Source: Monodelphis domestica (lineage: Eukaryota > Chordata > Mammalia > Didelphimorphia > Didelphidae). From it: 64,000 bases of DNA. This document shows positions 1-14,600 of the stretch, in pieces (position 1 is the first letter of the stretch; each line of letters opens with the position of its first letter). Both the position numbers and the translations under genes were made by a program. The notes below the pieces were generated by a model. The model ran no database searches and had not been told where the DNA came from. It worked only from the letters and a program-made list of their open reading frames with translations. The DNA lies in NCBI RefSeq assembly GCF_027887165.1, contig NC_077230.1, forward strand, positions 35,291,351-35,355,350, in the 5' to 3' direction.

Positions 1-1402
1 TGTTGTTTCATATTTTCCTCAAATTTTTCATTCTTTTGACTTTGTTTTATAGACTCTTATTGCCTTGTGAACTCATTTGCTTCTAGTTGTTGGATTTTTG
101 GTTATCCTTTTCCTTTTGGTCTTTTTTTCTTTGTAGTTCATCTTTCATTTTCCTTGCTTCATTTTCAAGCTGGTAAATTCTGTCTTTTAAAACACTATTT
201 TTTTGTTTTAGTTCATGTGCCTCTGTTTCCAAATGACCTATTTTGCTTTTTAAGATCTTTTCCCAATTGTCTTCAGCCTCTCTTAATTGTTTTTGGAATT
301 GTGTTTTGAGTTCTTCCAAAGCCTATGTCCAGTTCTCTGGGGTTCCTAAGTTTTTGCTTGGTGTTTCTTGGTCCTCCTCCGTTCCATTTGTTCTTTGTTC
401 AGTACCCATATAGAAACTGTTGATTGTAATTTCTTTTTTCTTTTTCTGTTGTTTACTTATATTCCTTCTCCTCTCCCCCCTCCCCATTGTTGGCTGTAAT
501 CATACACTTTTGTTTATTTGTTGGATCTGTGGAGTTTGGGCTATTCTGTCTTGAAGAGGCTTCTTCTCTGCTCTGCTGATTAACTAGATTAGACTGATGG
601 AGTATTAAATGAGCCCTGAGACCAGATCTTCTTCAGTTTCCAACAGAAGCTGAAGGTGAAGATGAAGGTAGTTACCCTCATCCTCCTTTCTACTCCTGTC
701 TGCCAGCAGCCTCCCTGTCAGCTGCCCAGTCAGAGTTCTGAGCTTCCCATGGTGGTACCAAGGTACTCTATCACAGTTATAGCCTTCACCCTGGGATCCC
801 AGTCAGCTGGATTATTACTGTGGGTCTCAGCATGTAAGTGGGAGGAAGAGTGTTGGAGATTGAGATTCCCTGCCCTTTGAAGGCTTCTTATTTGCACTAC
901 TGGTAGATGGGATAAAGCCTGGCCAAGCTGATCTGCAAAGCTGAATGTGGATGTGCCTTGAGGCCAAAACCTCCCGAGGCAGAGGACCAAGATATGGAGA
1001 GTGGTGGCTGAAGGTGGTGACCCAGCTGCCCTCCTCTCTGCCCCTCTCCTTCAGCTATGTCCCTTCCAGTTGTCAGAGTCCTGGGTCTCAAGTAACTGTG
1101 GTGGCAAGCACTTTCTCCAGGCTAGAGCTCTCACCCCAAGATCCCAGCAATCACCCAAATCTCAGCGCAGTAGGTAGGGGAGGAATCCGGGGATCTTCCT
1201 TATTTCTTTTCCTTAAACTAGAGAATTCAGGCTTCTCTGTTGTGTACCTTTTACATTGAATTGAGCAGGAGGGTCCCCTGGCTCTGTCTTGTTTGATTTG
1301 TTTTTCTATCGCCCTTGAAGCACTTTGTTTTTTATTATGTGGAAGAGTTTACACAGAGGACTCAAATTTTGCTACTTCTAAGTGGCCATCTTGACTCTGC
1401 CT
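1..1402 (-). mobile_element. LINE-1, 5' UTR and start of ORF1, cut by window edge
   Basis: Read on the minus strand, the element begins near 1402 with the 'cagagtcaagatggcc' type start seen in the other L1 copies here (54527, 52262). A GC-richer 5' UTR follows, and from about 325 leftwards a Lys/Glu-rich coiled-coil reading frame. The rest of the element lies outside the window. The insertion hides the left end of the gene-1 duplication unit. Subfamily not determined. Confidence 0.75.
83..319 (-). pseudogene. L1 ORF1 N-terminal coiled-coil fragment
   Basis: This 78-residue frame is almost wholly heptad-like coiled coil (LKTQFQKQLREAEDNWEKIL...LENEARKMKDELQRKK). It has the composition of the coiled-coil part of the L1 ORF1 protein at 55244-56209 (compare LEIMQKKFKHLQNRCDETEK). 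A stop ends it before any RRM or C-terminal domain, so this copy is broken. The assignment rests on composition and on the L1 5' UTR directly upstream. Confidence 0.6.
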
Positions 1403-2561
1403 CTGAACACTAAATCTTGAAACACTATGCCTAACAACCCCTTTCCCTTATATCCTCACTTCTTGCCTTTCACCCCTACCCCAAAAATAAAGAGGAAAAC
1501 ATTAAAAGGGTGAAAAATATCAAATATATTTAGCCCAACAAAGATGTATACCTCATTCTGCTTTATCAGTCTATCACTTCCCCTTTTATGTGGTGGGTAT
1601 CATTGTTTAATCTTTACCCTCTAGAATTGTGGATGATTGTTAAATATTGTGGTTAAATAGAGTCTATTAAATAAATGTCCATTAAATAGAGTTCTTAAAT
1701 CTTTCAAATTTCTTTTTCTTCATGATGTTATTATGGTAAAACCCTCATGATATTGTGAAATTTCTTCATGTGATCATGACAAATGCTTTTTCTGGTTATG
1801 TTCACTTTGTGTCAGTTCACAGAAATCTGCCCAGGTTTCTCTAAGACCATTCTGGTAATAATTTCTTATTGTGCATAATTTGTTCAGCCATTTCCCAGTG
1901 ATGAACATCCTTAGTCTCCAATTTCTTACCTTTGAAAAAAATTTTTAAAAGTCTACTATAATTATAAAAGTCTACTACTATCTATGGGTCCTTTTTATTT
2001 TATTGTTGAACTTCTTTGGGATTATAGGTCTAGAAATGCAATTGCTAAATCAAAGAGTTAGTTCAATGACAGTTTAATGTGGCCTAGGACCAAAGTATTT
2101 ACTGAATGCCTAGAAAAACCCACATTTCTACCAATATTAATACTATTACTTTCCAATACCCCTCTAATAATTGTCATTTTTATTTGTCAATTGTCATTCT
2201 TTGTCAATCAGAATAATATGAAGTAGAAGCTCAGAGTTGCTTAAATTTATACTTCTCTACTTATTTAGTGATTTTGGACTATTTAAAATGGACTACTCTC
2301 TTGAAAACTGCCTTTTTCATATCTTGGACTTTTTGATGGCCATTTAATTGAAAGAAACCTCATGGTTCAAGTCCAAGGCTTTCATTTGATCAGTGTAGTA
2401 AATCGAAGGTCAGAAATGCTATAAGTGACTTGCCTAAATTAATACAAATAGTTAGTGGAAACTACAACTAGATTCTAGAACTAGAAATAGAGGTCATGTC
2501 TCCTTAATTCCAAGATGATTTCATTGTCCATTGTATCAAACTATCCCTTTTTCTTCCGCAG
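1403..2561 (+). other. Intron, left part of duplication copy 1, with degenerate L1 3'-end and MIR-like remnants
   Basis: No exon seen. From about 1560 the sequence aligns by eye with about 39150-40100 (shared words include 'gagttcttaaatctttca' and 'cataatttgttcagcc'). About 1790-2200 looks like a very old minus-strand L1 3' end, and about 2340-2515 is MIR-like ('agtgacttgcctaaatt'). Both remnants are present in the second copy, so they predate the gene duplication. Confidence 0.55.
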
Positions 2562-2658
2562 AGAACTGGAATTAAAAAATGAAGAGATGGAATTGAAAAG
2601 AATAATAGAAGAAGAAGGTCAGAAATATAAAAAAGACCTCAAGGAAATTGATGAAAGG
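2562..2658 (+). CDS. Gene 1 coiled-coil exon
   Basis: Acceptor 'ttcttccgcag' and donor AGG|gtgaga. It codes for RELELKNEEMELKRIIEE followed by EGQKYKKDLKEIDER, a short charged helix. The paralogous exon is 40101-40188, with the same start phase (third codon base) and end phase 0, but three codons shorter there. The intron sequence upstream of both exons aligns well, the exon itself much less. Confidence 0.75.
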
Positions 2659-5600
2659 GTGAGAGTACAGTTCATTTATATATATATATATACACATACA
2701 TACATATATATATATATATAAACTATATCTATGATTAAAAACCCAGTGTCTGGCTCACATATTTTCCCTCTTCTTTGTGAATAAAATCTAAATCCTGTGA
2801 CTTCCAAACTGAAACCAGAGAGTTTTACAATTAATATCCAGCATACCTTGAAATAAATCTTATTATATATACATATATGCATATAAGTCTCATATACTCA
2901 CAGCTTAGCAAAGGACCAGACACATAAAAAGCATTTAATAAAGGTCATTTTTTTCTTTCTATATACACATGACAAGATGTATAAATATATACATACACAC
3001 ATTTATATATGTGTGTGTGTGTGTGTGTGTAACTTACATCTATATATACACCTCTATCAAAGACCAGGATACTTTTTTATCAAACCTCTCCTAACATCAT
3101 TCTAACTGCAAATGGCCTGGTCACTGTAATTTCCCAGTTCTTATGGCACTTTCACTAATTTTGTGTTTGAACATCTTTACTAGTCCATGCTACAAAATTA
3201 TAACCTCCCTGGAGACAGATTCTGTCTTTTCCCTTTCATATACAATACTACACACAGAGAGAGGTTTCATTTTATAATATTAAGAATGAAGAACTACAAT
3301 GAAGTCCTCCTTCTAATGTCCATCCTGGATGTCTAAACCTCACCAAGTCGGTAACATCTTAGTGCTCTGGGAAACTCTCTGCAACTAGAGAGCAATGAAA
3401 GTGACACTTTCCTTCAAAAAGTTAATTCTTCACTGGGAGATCTTTTCACCTTGAATTCTATCCCTAACCTCATCTACTATGACTATTCCTATCCCCTTTC
3501 CCTTTCCTATTCCCATTTTGATCTCTATACCAATATCTATCCCTATCCCTAACTTCATGTTAATCCTTAAATCTATTTTGATTATTATTCCCTGACAACC
3601 TATTCATGGAATTTGTGTATAAGTATTTTTAATGTATAGTATTAAGGGGTTAATTGGAGAGCAGAGAGGCCAGATAAGTGGCTAGCAGGTACAAATGAGT
3701 TATTTATAGAATAGTTATGAATGCTGGAGAAAAAAAGGATTGAATAAATTGAAATTAATAGAATTATTATGGTTGCACAAATTTCAGACTAACAACTTGA
3801 TAGAGAAACTTAAAAAATACGTGAACATATCTGAAGTGAATATCGGAAATCAGCCTGAGGAGACAGTAAAAGAAGATATAACAATAGGGCAATTATTGGC
3901 CGCAGAGGATATCAGTTTAGGTAAGAGTTTGATTCTTGATTAGGCTAAAAGGAATCAATTAGTGTCAAGAAAAGAGGCAGCAGAGGTTATAATGTAAATA
4001 TGGAATTTTAGCTGGTAAACATTCTGTTGGTCTATTAACACAAATATTTTTAATTTTTAATTGTAAAATTTTAATTTTAAATTTAAAAATTTTTAAAAAT
4101 TAAAAAAAATGTAAATGTTACATGGAGGAACAATTTTTGACAACTTTTTTTTTTTACTGTTTTAAAATTCAGATTTGCTACTTACCCTCCTCCAACTCCC
4201 AGACAAGGTGTTATACATGTTACATGTATGTATGTTATACATACTTCCATATTATTTCTGTCCATAGATGATAGAAGACACATATCACTCTTACAATAAA
4301 AATCTCATGAAGGTTATATTATAGGAGCAGATGTCAGGTTTTGATCTGTCCTTAGCTTCTAATAGTTCTGTCTTTGGCTACAGACACTATTTTCTTCATG
4401 AATCCCTTGCAGTTATCTTGGAGACTTACTTTACTGATAATGGTTTTAGTCCTTCACAGTTGATCATGGGAAAATATTTCTGTTACTATATACATTGTTC
4501 TTCTGGTTCTGCTTTCTTTTTTCTGAACTCACTCTTTCACTGTTTTTTTATGGTACAATAGTATTTCATTATAACTATATAGAAGAACTTGTTCATTCTT
4601 CTCCCACGTGATGAATAACCCGATAGTTTCCAATTCATTGCCACTATAAAAAAAAGGTGCTAATAATATTTTGGTACAGTTAATTCCTTTTATTCTATCT
4701 TTGATCCATTTGGGATACTAAGCCTGTAATGAGACTACCGGCTCAAAGGGTATGCATAGTTGTCTTTGGGTATGGTTCCCTATAGCTCTCAAGAATGGTT
4801 GTATCAGTTCACAGTTCCACCTATAGCATATCAGTGTTTCAATTTTGCCATGTCTCCCCCAACATTTATCATTTTCTATTTAGGTCAGTTTAGCTAATAT
4901 AAAAGTTAAGAAGGCATTTCTCAGAATTGTTTTAATTTAACTTTCTCTCATCAGTAGTGATTTGGACCATTTGTTCTGTAAACCTTAAAATTCCTTAGAC
5001 TTATAAATGTTGGAAATTTCACCATTGGGAAATTTCATACTTGAAAAATTTCCTATTGATAGTGGAAACTCTATTGGAATGTGAACCCCATTGGCATGGG
5101 AGGTTCCTCCTCCTCCCTTCTTAAGATTACTTTAGGACAGAAACCTTTTGCTGAACAATGGAAAGGGCTTTGACCTATGCTTAAGCACAGAACAGGAATT
5201 TCTTTGACTCATGATTGATTTTAGAATTGATACAATAGAGATACTTGGAATGACAGAACCAGGTCTTGGAAAATACAATTTCCACCCCACTCAGTCCTAA
5301 CAGGATTTAGGAAGGGCTGCAGCATAGATCAAAATTTAATTATTCCAATCTCTACCCTACTCAGGGTAACAGGATTTAGGAAGGGCTGTAGCAAAGGATC
5401 AAGATTTAATTATTTGAGAATATGACCTTCAACAGACATGTGCAAAGCCACAGACCTCTGGGCGGTCCTGGGTTAAGCTAGAGCCACCATTGGCACAGGG
5501 AAGACATGGACAGTGATTGGTAGATGTGAGAACTGAGGGGAGGGAACTTGGATGGTTTCCTTAAAAAGAGAGGGGTCTGAGGACTGAGGTGGTGGTTGGT

Positions 5601-8600
5601 TGGAGAGGTTTTGGCTCTGAGAGGTTGTGCTGGCTCTGAAGGAAGCTGCTCTGAAGGAAGCTGGAGGTGGAGGCCCCTGAGACTGTTTCTCCATTTTGGT
5701 CACGTGAGTGATAGGGACTGATCTCCTTTCTTTGCCTCAGCTATCTAAGGGCTTGGGCCTTTTGGCCCAGCCTAAACAGAAGGGGTATTTAAGCCCTATT
5801 CCCTTCTCTCCCCTTTCTCTCTCCCTCTCTCTCTCTCTCTCTAATTCCTTTCTTCCTCCTGTTTGTAATTAAACTCTATAAAAGGTTGAAGGCTGACTTG
5901 AGTTTTCATTTAGGAATTACATAGCTGAATTCGTTGGCGACCTTAAATTAATATATATCAGTCTTTTAAAGTGATTTCCTTGTCACAGTTCAAATAACTG
6001 GATAATTTTAATCTCTTCCTCTGAGAACTGCCTGTTAATATCTATTTCTTGATTGGGGAATGTTTTGTATTCTTATAAATTTGACTTGGTTCTCTATATA
6101 TTTGAGAAATGAGGCTTTAGTCAGATACTTGATATAAAGCCCCCCCCCCATATTTGTTGTTTCCCAGATTTGTTGTTTCCTTTCTCATTGGTTTTATTTC
6201 AGTAAAATCTTTTAAATTTAATTAAATTAAAATACTTTTTAAATTAAGTAAGCAATGATTTATAATATTTGATTTATTTATTCACAAAACCAATTTTTTC
6301 TTATTTGTTTCTTTTATAATTTTATTTCAATTTATTCATATCTCCCTTGATTTTCAGGATTTCCAAATTGCTGTTTAATTATGGGTTTTTAATTTGTTCT
6401 TTCATAGTTTTTTACTTGCATAACCACTTGATGTTCTGTTTCTCTATTTTATTAATATGAGCAATGAGATATGAATTTCCTTCTGAGTACTGCTTGGCTG
6501 CATCCCATAAATTTTGTTTACATTCCATAAATGTTGTTAATGATATTGTTATTTATTTCTATGATTCAATCTTTGATCCATTTGCTCTTAGGAAAGATTG
6601 TTTCTAATTCTAAATATTAGTTTCTAATTTATTTTTAGACTTCTGCATTTTATGTCACTTTTCTAGCATTCTGGTCTGAAAAGTATGGATTTAATATTTC
6701 TGTTTCTATACATTTGGATGTGAGGCTTTTATGACCACTTATGTGGTTGATTTTTGTGAAAGTCACACATATTGCTGAGAAAAAGTGCATTCCTTTCTAT
6801 TTCCCTTCAGTTTTCTCCAGAGGTCTATCATGTCTGGGTTTTCTAAAGTTCTCTTTACCTTCTTAACTTCTTTCTTGTTTATTTTCTGGTTGGATTTATC
6901 TACTTTTGACAGGGGAACGTTGAGATATTCCCCACTAGTAATATTCTTATTTTATTTTTCCTTCTGTAACTTCTTTAATTCTTCCTTTGTGAATATGGAT
7001 GCTATGCCATTTGATGCATAAATGTTTAATAATGATATTGTTTTCATTATCTATCATACCTTTTATCGTTATGTACTTTCTTTCCTTATTTCCTTTGATC
7101 AGATCAGTCTTTGCTTTTGATTTGTCTGAAATCAGATTTGCTATCCTGGCTTTTATTACTTTATTTGAGGCATAGTATATGCTACTCGAGCCTCTTTTAT
7201 TCTGTGTGTGTTGTCTCCATGTTTTAAATGTGTTTCTTGTGGGCAGAATAATGTGGTGTTCTGGTTTTTTTAAACAACTCTGCTATCCTTTTCTGTTTCA
7301 TGTGTAAATTCAGCCCATTCATGAATCCACATACATCATTACTAATTGTGTTTTCATGCATCTTATTTTCCCCGTTTATTTTTCTCTTTCTCTCTTCTTA
7401 GCTTTTCCATGTTCACAGATGTTTTGTTATTGACTATCACCTCCCCCAATTCAACCCTCCTTTTTTGTTCACCCTCAATCCCTTATTCTCTCTAACCTCC
7501 TACTTCCCTATAGGGTAAGATAAGTTTCTACAGATGAATATGGCTGTTATTTCCTTTTTGAGCTAGTTCTGATGAGAGTAAGGTCCAATCAGAGTTAAAG
7601 CACATCTCCTCCACTGGATTTGCTGTTTATGTGCCTGTTAAGGAGAAATAGTTTGCCTCCTTTTAGATCTCCTTTTCTCTCTTCTCCATTTATTCCTCTT
7701 TCCCATTCCCTCCCTTTTAATATCATCCCATCTTATTTAGCTTCCTTTCTTTGATGCATACCCCTTTTATTGCTCAAATATTAAGTATTTTAGATACTTT
7801 AATCTTAAGTATTATTTTCAATATTAAGTATTTTAGATTCTTTAGCTTTAGCTTGCCTTTGAAATATTATAGATGTCTTAATTATTTCAATGATCATCTT
7901 GCCACGTATGAATGAACTCAATTCAACTTTCGCAAAACTATCAAGTATTCTTCTTCTCTTGAGTATTGAACTTAGTATCAAATTTTGCTTTCAACTTTTT
8001 TGCGTGAGAAAAGTCCGAAATTTCTCTATTTCATTAAAGAGCAATTGTTACCTTTTGGAAGTTTAATCTTGGTTTTACTCGGTGTATAATTCTAGGTTGC
8101 AGTCCTTTAAATCTTTGCTTTTCAGAATGTCATATTCTGTGCCTTCCAGTCCTTTAATGTAAAAACTGCTATGTCCTGGAGAATCCTGACTATGGCTCCT
8201 CAATATTTAAAATGTTTCCTTCTGGCAGCTTCTACCACTTTTTCTGTGGCCTGGGAGTTCTAGAATTTGGTTATAGTAGTACTGGGGTATTTTATTTTGG
8301 GTTCTCTTTCAGGAAGAGATAGGTGGATTCTCTCTATTTCTATTTCCCCCTCTTGTTTGAGGATATCGTAATATTCCCTGATGACTTCTTTTACTATGGA
8401 ATTCAGGATTTTCTTTTGATCGTGGTTTTCAGGTATTCTGATGATCCTTAGATGACTTCTCCTGGGTCTATTTTCTAGGCTGGTCATATTTACAATTGAA
8501 GTATTTCAGACATTCTTCTATTTTTTTTTTTAAATTTTGGATTTCGTTTTATTGTTTCTTGCTTATGGTTTCATTAACTTCTATCAGTCCAATTCTAATT

Positions 8601-11600
8601 TTAAGGAGTTTTCTTCCTTGAGTTCTTGGGTTTCCTTTTCTACTTGGCTGTCTTTTCTTTAAAGGGTTGTTTTCTTCATGTTTTGTTTCGTTTTGATTTT
8701 TATTGTTTTGGTTTTGGGTTGTTTTTTTTTTTTTGGCCTCTATTCCCATTTGGTGGATTCAATTAATTAGGAAGTTTTTTTCTTCAATGATTTTTTCCCC
8801 CAGATGTTGAGTTTTTCAATTAGTTCCCTTATATTTTTTAACTTCTTCCAGGGATTCTTTTTAAGATCTAAACTCCTTGCCCACTTTCTTTTGAGGCTTG
8901 ACATGTCTCCTTTATGGCATTGTTGTCCTCTTCTGAGTCCATATATTGATCTTCCTTGTCACTAAAGTACCTTTCCCAGGTCAGTTTTTTCTTATTTTAC
9001 TTGTTTTTCAATTTTTTTCTTTCCTTTGTAACCATATTTATCTTTTGAGATCCTTCTCTGTTCCTGGAGTAAAAGGGTATATTGCTCTAAGATTACAGAG
9101 TACTCTTCTCTGGTATTTGGTGTAGGACTAGCTGCCCTTGTTCCTCGTGGTTTGTCTGTCACGGAGACAGCAGTACTGGCATGTTCTGGGGTGGTTGGCA
9201 ACTGTTTCATTCAACTATATTTAGCATAATGACTTACCAGTTCCCCCATTGTTTTGTGGGTTAGTCTGGTCCCCACTATGCTGCTTCACTGCCCCTACCA
9301 AGTAGCCTGGGTGGAGAAGGCTCCCTGCTTTGATTTCTACTGCCCCAGGCTTTACCCCACCACATGGAAGTAAGCAAATTACTTCACTGTAGTTCTAGTT
9401 CCCCCTTCTTGCATCCCTGTAACCTCAAGATTCTTTTGCTATTTGGGAGTGGATAGTTCATTGTTAATTCTAGTTCCATCTTTACTCCTTTGGAGTCCCA
9501 ACGCTCTGATGTCACATGAGAGTTTGAAGGTTCCTTACCTTCTCTACCTGTATAGAGAGACTCAAGCTGGGTTCTAAGAATTGCCAGTACTATCAGATTG
9601 CTCTCTTCTCTTACCTACAGTGAGATGTTGCTCCAACTTTTCTTTGTTTTGAGGCAATTTGTTTTCTTTTGTTTTTGCATTGAGGAAATGGAGTGCCTTT
9701 TCTTCCTACATCTTATCTTTCAGCATGCAACTTTTGTCTTCATGCAAAATCTGAATAAAAGTGAAGAGGGCAGTTCTAAAGAGAGGAAGCTGCTGAGGTA
9801 TCTATACACATAAATACACATATACACATATGTACACATATATACATCCATATATACATATCTATATGTCTGTACATGTATGCATGTGTGAACATAGAAT
9901 GGCTTCCGCATTTTAAAGATTTTTTTCATAGACATTGAAAATGTTTTTTTTTACCAAGAATTCCTTGAGAGCAGAGATTGACTTTTTTGTCTTTTTCTGT
10001 ATCCTTGGTGCTGTACCTGGAACACTTGAGGCACTTACTAATGATTGTTGACTTATTCAAAACCTAGAATTTATTTTTTTAAGATATATTATCTATATAA
10101 AGAAGAATGTGCATTTTTCAAAGACTTTCAAGTTTTTGAACTATAACACTAAAGGATGAGATAGAACACTTTATTATCCCTATTACTAAAAGAGGAACCT
10201 AAGAATCAGAGATGATGATTACCTGTGGCTTATATGTTTCTGTGCCAAGAATAATCCCATGTGCCTTACCACCAAGTTTATACTCTGCCTGATTATAAGT
10301 AAATTTTCTAGGAAAAAGAAACATATAGACATACACACACACATACAGACAAAACACAAATACACATAGAAATGGTATCTAGGCTGCTGCAAGAACTGAA
10401 GCTAGTGAGGGGGAAAAAGATTGCAAAAACAGAAAATTACTCATAAATTTATAAATTACCTATCGTTAAGATCAACGCTGCCATACTCTTAAGAGATGTG
10501 CATTATACAATGTCACATGTATCTGATATCTTTTAATGTAAAATACTCTCTGTAAGGCATATTATCTTGTGTTATCTTCATGACAACTCTGTGGTGAAGG
10601 TTACATAAATAATACTTTCCAGATTTTACAGAAAACAAAAAAAAAGGAAGATTCTGGGAAAAAGACAGTACTTGTTCAAGTACACCCAGCTAGTAAATGG
10701 ACAAGCCAAGATTCTGTAGAAAGAATGCATTGTCACTTTAAAGATATATTACAGAATCAAAATTGTAAGAAGGAATGGAATACATTCTCTCCCTAGTTAA
10801 TCTGTGTCACCCTAAGATTTTATTAAGAGTGGGACTCACTCTAATTCCCTACTTAAACTGAATGTGTAAATTCTAGCTTGAGTCTCTAGCTGCCTTTCTA
10901 ATGAGATTCACCATCACCTTTGTCAGAGTTATGCAGAAAGTGAGGCAGGTCAAGATTCTTTTGAGAAAAGTGAGGTGGGGGAGGATTCAGTCTATTTCAC
11001 CTTCTGCAGATTTGACTATACCATTTACTAGCTGTTTGGAACTTTGAACAACTTACTTAACTACTCATGTTCTTTAAATCTCATATGAAAAGTGGTACTG
11101 TGAGAACACCAATCTGACCTTTTGGTGTACATAGATTCAAAGGAGAAATGCTTGGAAAAAATATTGGACAAATAAAATAATGAAATATTATATATACATT
11201 TACATATACATATACATATATACATATTTGGAAAAGAACGAGTTCTACATACCAACTAGTGAAGTTTCCAAAGAATACAGTTCTTTCAGAACAAAAATGA
11301 CACAATAGAGAAAAGAGAAATGGATCCTATTTTGACTGTGGCAAAGGCTTAAAAGTACAGGTGAATTTGGAACAACGAATGCCCAGGTGCCAAGAAGAGG
11401 AAAAGATCATGAAAAAGTGGTTGTAATGGAACAGAGAGGATATTATGGAACAGAGATGATGTTATAAGCATCAGTGTTTGATATTAATAAACATTTTAAT
11501 CACTGACATAGATGAAATAATAGATTCCATATGAAATTTGCAAATAATTTGTTTTAGCTATAATTTTCCCAAACCTAGTACTATGGAAAATATATTTTTG

Positions 11601-14600
11601 AATGTTTTAAATGAATATTATTTTAGATATATCTGTATCTATCTCTTTCGATCTATATGACTGTCGATCTAAATTTAACTGTTGGCAAATAAGTTAGAGA
11701 TGGCTTCCTTTCTTAGCTATAGATGTTAGACAACCTATTTAGATGTTAGACAACCTATCTATATAGAAGGTTCATTAGAAATCACTTTCTTGGGTGTCAT
11801 CATTTACCTGAATTTGTCTGGTATTGTGAATATGACAACTTTTGGAGCATCATTGCCATTGCTAACAGTAGGCAATCTGGTTCAGCCTTTTGAGTCTGGG
11901 GTGAATGAGTCACAGTGGGAAAGTGGATGATGCACATCAGGGGCTGTTATTTTTTTGGCTGCTGAGTACCATTATTATGGTGATATGTTCAGTTGGTGTT
12001 CAGGGAGGGTTAGAACCTCTACTGTGAGAGCTTGCTGAATGCTTTTCAGGGCTGCTTATCCCCGTTTGGTGTCTACCTCTTTCCCAGCTCTTACTTGTGG
12101 CTCCAAGCTATAGTTTTCAGCAGCAGGCTGTTAAAACTGTCCAGGCAGATGCGTTAAGCTTGGGTTTATGTCTAACCCTAGCCTTGTGAAGACCTCTCCT
12201 GCGAGAACAGATGGATGAGGCAATTTGTTTCAGTAGCCCTGAAGGTGGCTGAAGCAAACACTTTCGAGTGCTTAAAACTTGGATGGCTATTAGAGACACT
12301 GACATAATTTAGGTGCATTTTCAGTCATCCTGACTTTTGTCTTGCCACAGGATTTAGATGACTCTGGAAGAAAGAGTGAGGCTGACAACTCTGGGCAACT
12401 CACTTAAATCCAATTCACACATAAGTTAAGATATTACCCTGTGATGTCACTGGTATTCTTTGAAATGAAGGGTCACCACCACCACCACCAATTGATGGAA
12501 CATATTTTTTATTGACTGAATCATCCTTTTATCTTCTTAAATCTAGCTTTGTTTTAAACTGCCCTTGCAGCTGGCTAATATTTTCTTGTAGATTCCATAT
12601 GATCAGTTTTTCAGGAGGAAGCTCAAAAATTATCTATTTAATCCACTCATTTTGTAGGTGAGGAAAATGAAGCCCAGAGAATACATATAGATGACTAGCT
12701 CCCCTGCTAAGACTTCAAGTGTCTTGCCTCTAAATCCAATGCTCTATGTTCTTACCTCTGCATGATAATATAGAGGGTCATTAGCAATAGGAAGCAATTA
12801 AAGGTTGCTGTTGCCTCTGGTTAAACCTAGGAAGAAACTTATACTGTTCTACTCATTGAATTATTCATATTCTTAGATATCACAATTAAAAAAGAACAAG
12901 TAGAAGAATTAGTAGAAGAGGAGATCAGCAGTGGCAAACCTGCAATGGGAAAAGCTCCAATGCAGTTTTCCTGGTTTTGGTAAGAGATGTGCTTTTTATA
13001 AATGGATAACAAAGTTCTTAACAGATAAAATGATTTATTTCTGCTGGATTTTACCCCATTGGCTACCATTTTGCAGTGTTTTTCCTTTATATAAAAGAAC
13101 CTCATTATTTCTATATGGTTTCTCAGTTGTTCACATCTTCCTCAAATGGACTCTGGCATAGAGGTATCCAACTCACAACCTATGGATGTGGCCCCAAGAG
13201 ATCCATTTCTTTTTGAGTTTGATAACACCAGCATAGAGGAAAAAATATAGGACATAGAGTGTATCTAGGGTCAAATTGGAGCTTTGTCACTTCAACTTGT
13301 GTGATTGAGGTTATGTGATTTCTGATCAATACGTTTGAGATTTCTCATCTATATAAAATGAGGGGACGGCACAAGTTTACCTCCAGTGTTACTTCCAAAT
13401 CTACATCAGGGAAACTTCAACTCCTTACAAGACAAATCATGTATTAGTTGTGTTTAATGTAGAGGAGGAAGCGGTAGAGAGATGATACCATGCCACATGC
13501 ACAAAACTTTTAACTTAATTGACTTCCATTTCTTGTTTGTTTCTTTTTTTTAACATAAAAGTCAGGTTAGGTTATACCTATTCTCTTCGATATATTCCAA
13601 CATAGACATGTGCCCTATAAAAAACTAACGTTCCTTTAACATATGGCTTTATCTTTCTTATGGAATTGAAATTTATGAATTTTTATAGTGTGTTTCTCTT
13701 TAGGTAACTTTTTGCATCATAATAGAATGTATTTTGTGCTTTAATTATTTCCCTCTCAAATCTTGGATGATTCTAGCAATGTCCAAGGATACAATTGGAG
13801 GAACTTCTTTTGTTTTAAAAAACATGATAAACAAGTAAAGAATGTGCGCAAGCAGGAAGAAACTGACCTAAAGGTAAATTTTCATTATGTGAAATTTGTC
13901 ATAAAGATTTATGTGTGTATCTCCATTTTAATTACTAGGGAATGAGCTTTTAACATAATCTCTAAGACCCTTTCGCAGTTTTCACTGTCAAGGGTTATAT
14001 TAACATAGGCCAATCTAAGCTTTTAAATATTGTCTCTCTTGATCTCTAGCTATTTGATGACGCCTCTGCTTCTTTTATACCCCAAAGCTGCTGGTGTCTG
14101 ACTGGACAGAAACTCAAGTTGGCCATTGGTTAAAGAGTATTGGAATGAAAAAATATATCCTGAAATTTGATTATAAAAGAATAAGAGGTCAAGAACTTCT
14201 TGAATTAGACAATGATGCATTAAAAGTAAGCTTCAGAATTGGCTCTTTATATATGCTACATACAATTATATATTAACTTCTTTTATGGTGGGCATTGGAT
14301 GAAAAACAGTACAAATAATGGGATTCCTATATATGGCCCATTTGACAACCTTATGGTTTTAAGGAAAACATGTTAACTACCTTTTTGAATGTAGTTTCAA
14401 GAAATGTTTTTTAATGTGATTTGCTCCCCCTTTTTTTAGTATTCAGGCCATATTCCTTTTCATTTCTATTTATTTATTGAAACCTTATACCTTCCATCTT
14501 AGAATATATAACATGTAAGTTTCCAAAGAAAAAGAATTTTAAGGGGTGGGCAATGTGAGGCAAGTGACTGTCTCAGCATCATACTTCTAGGGGGTCACAT

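Noticed and set aside
945-1259. 104-residue plus-strand frame
   Set aside because: Antisense of the L1 5' UTR, GC-rich and without any domain.
3460-3570. Interstitial telomere-like repeat (CCCTAAC words)
   Set aside because: Units are irregular CTATCCC/TTCCC, not TTAGGG arrays, and a diverged copy exists in gene 2; low-complexity intron sequence.
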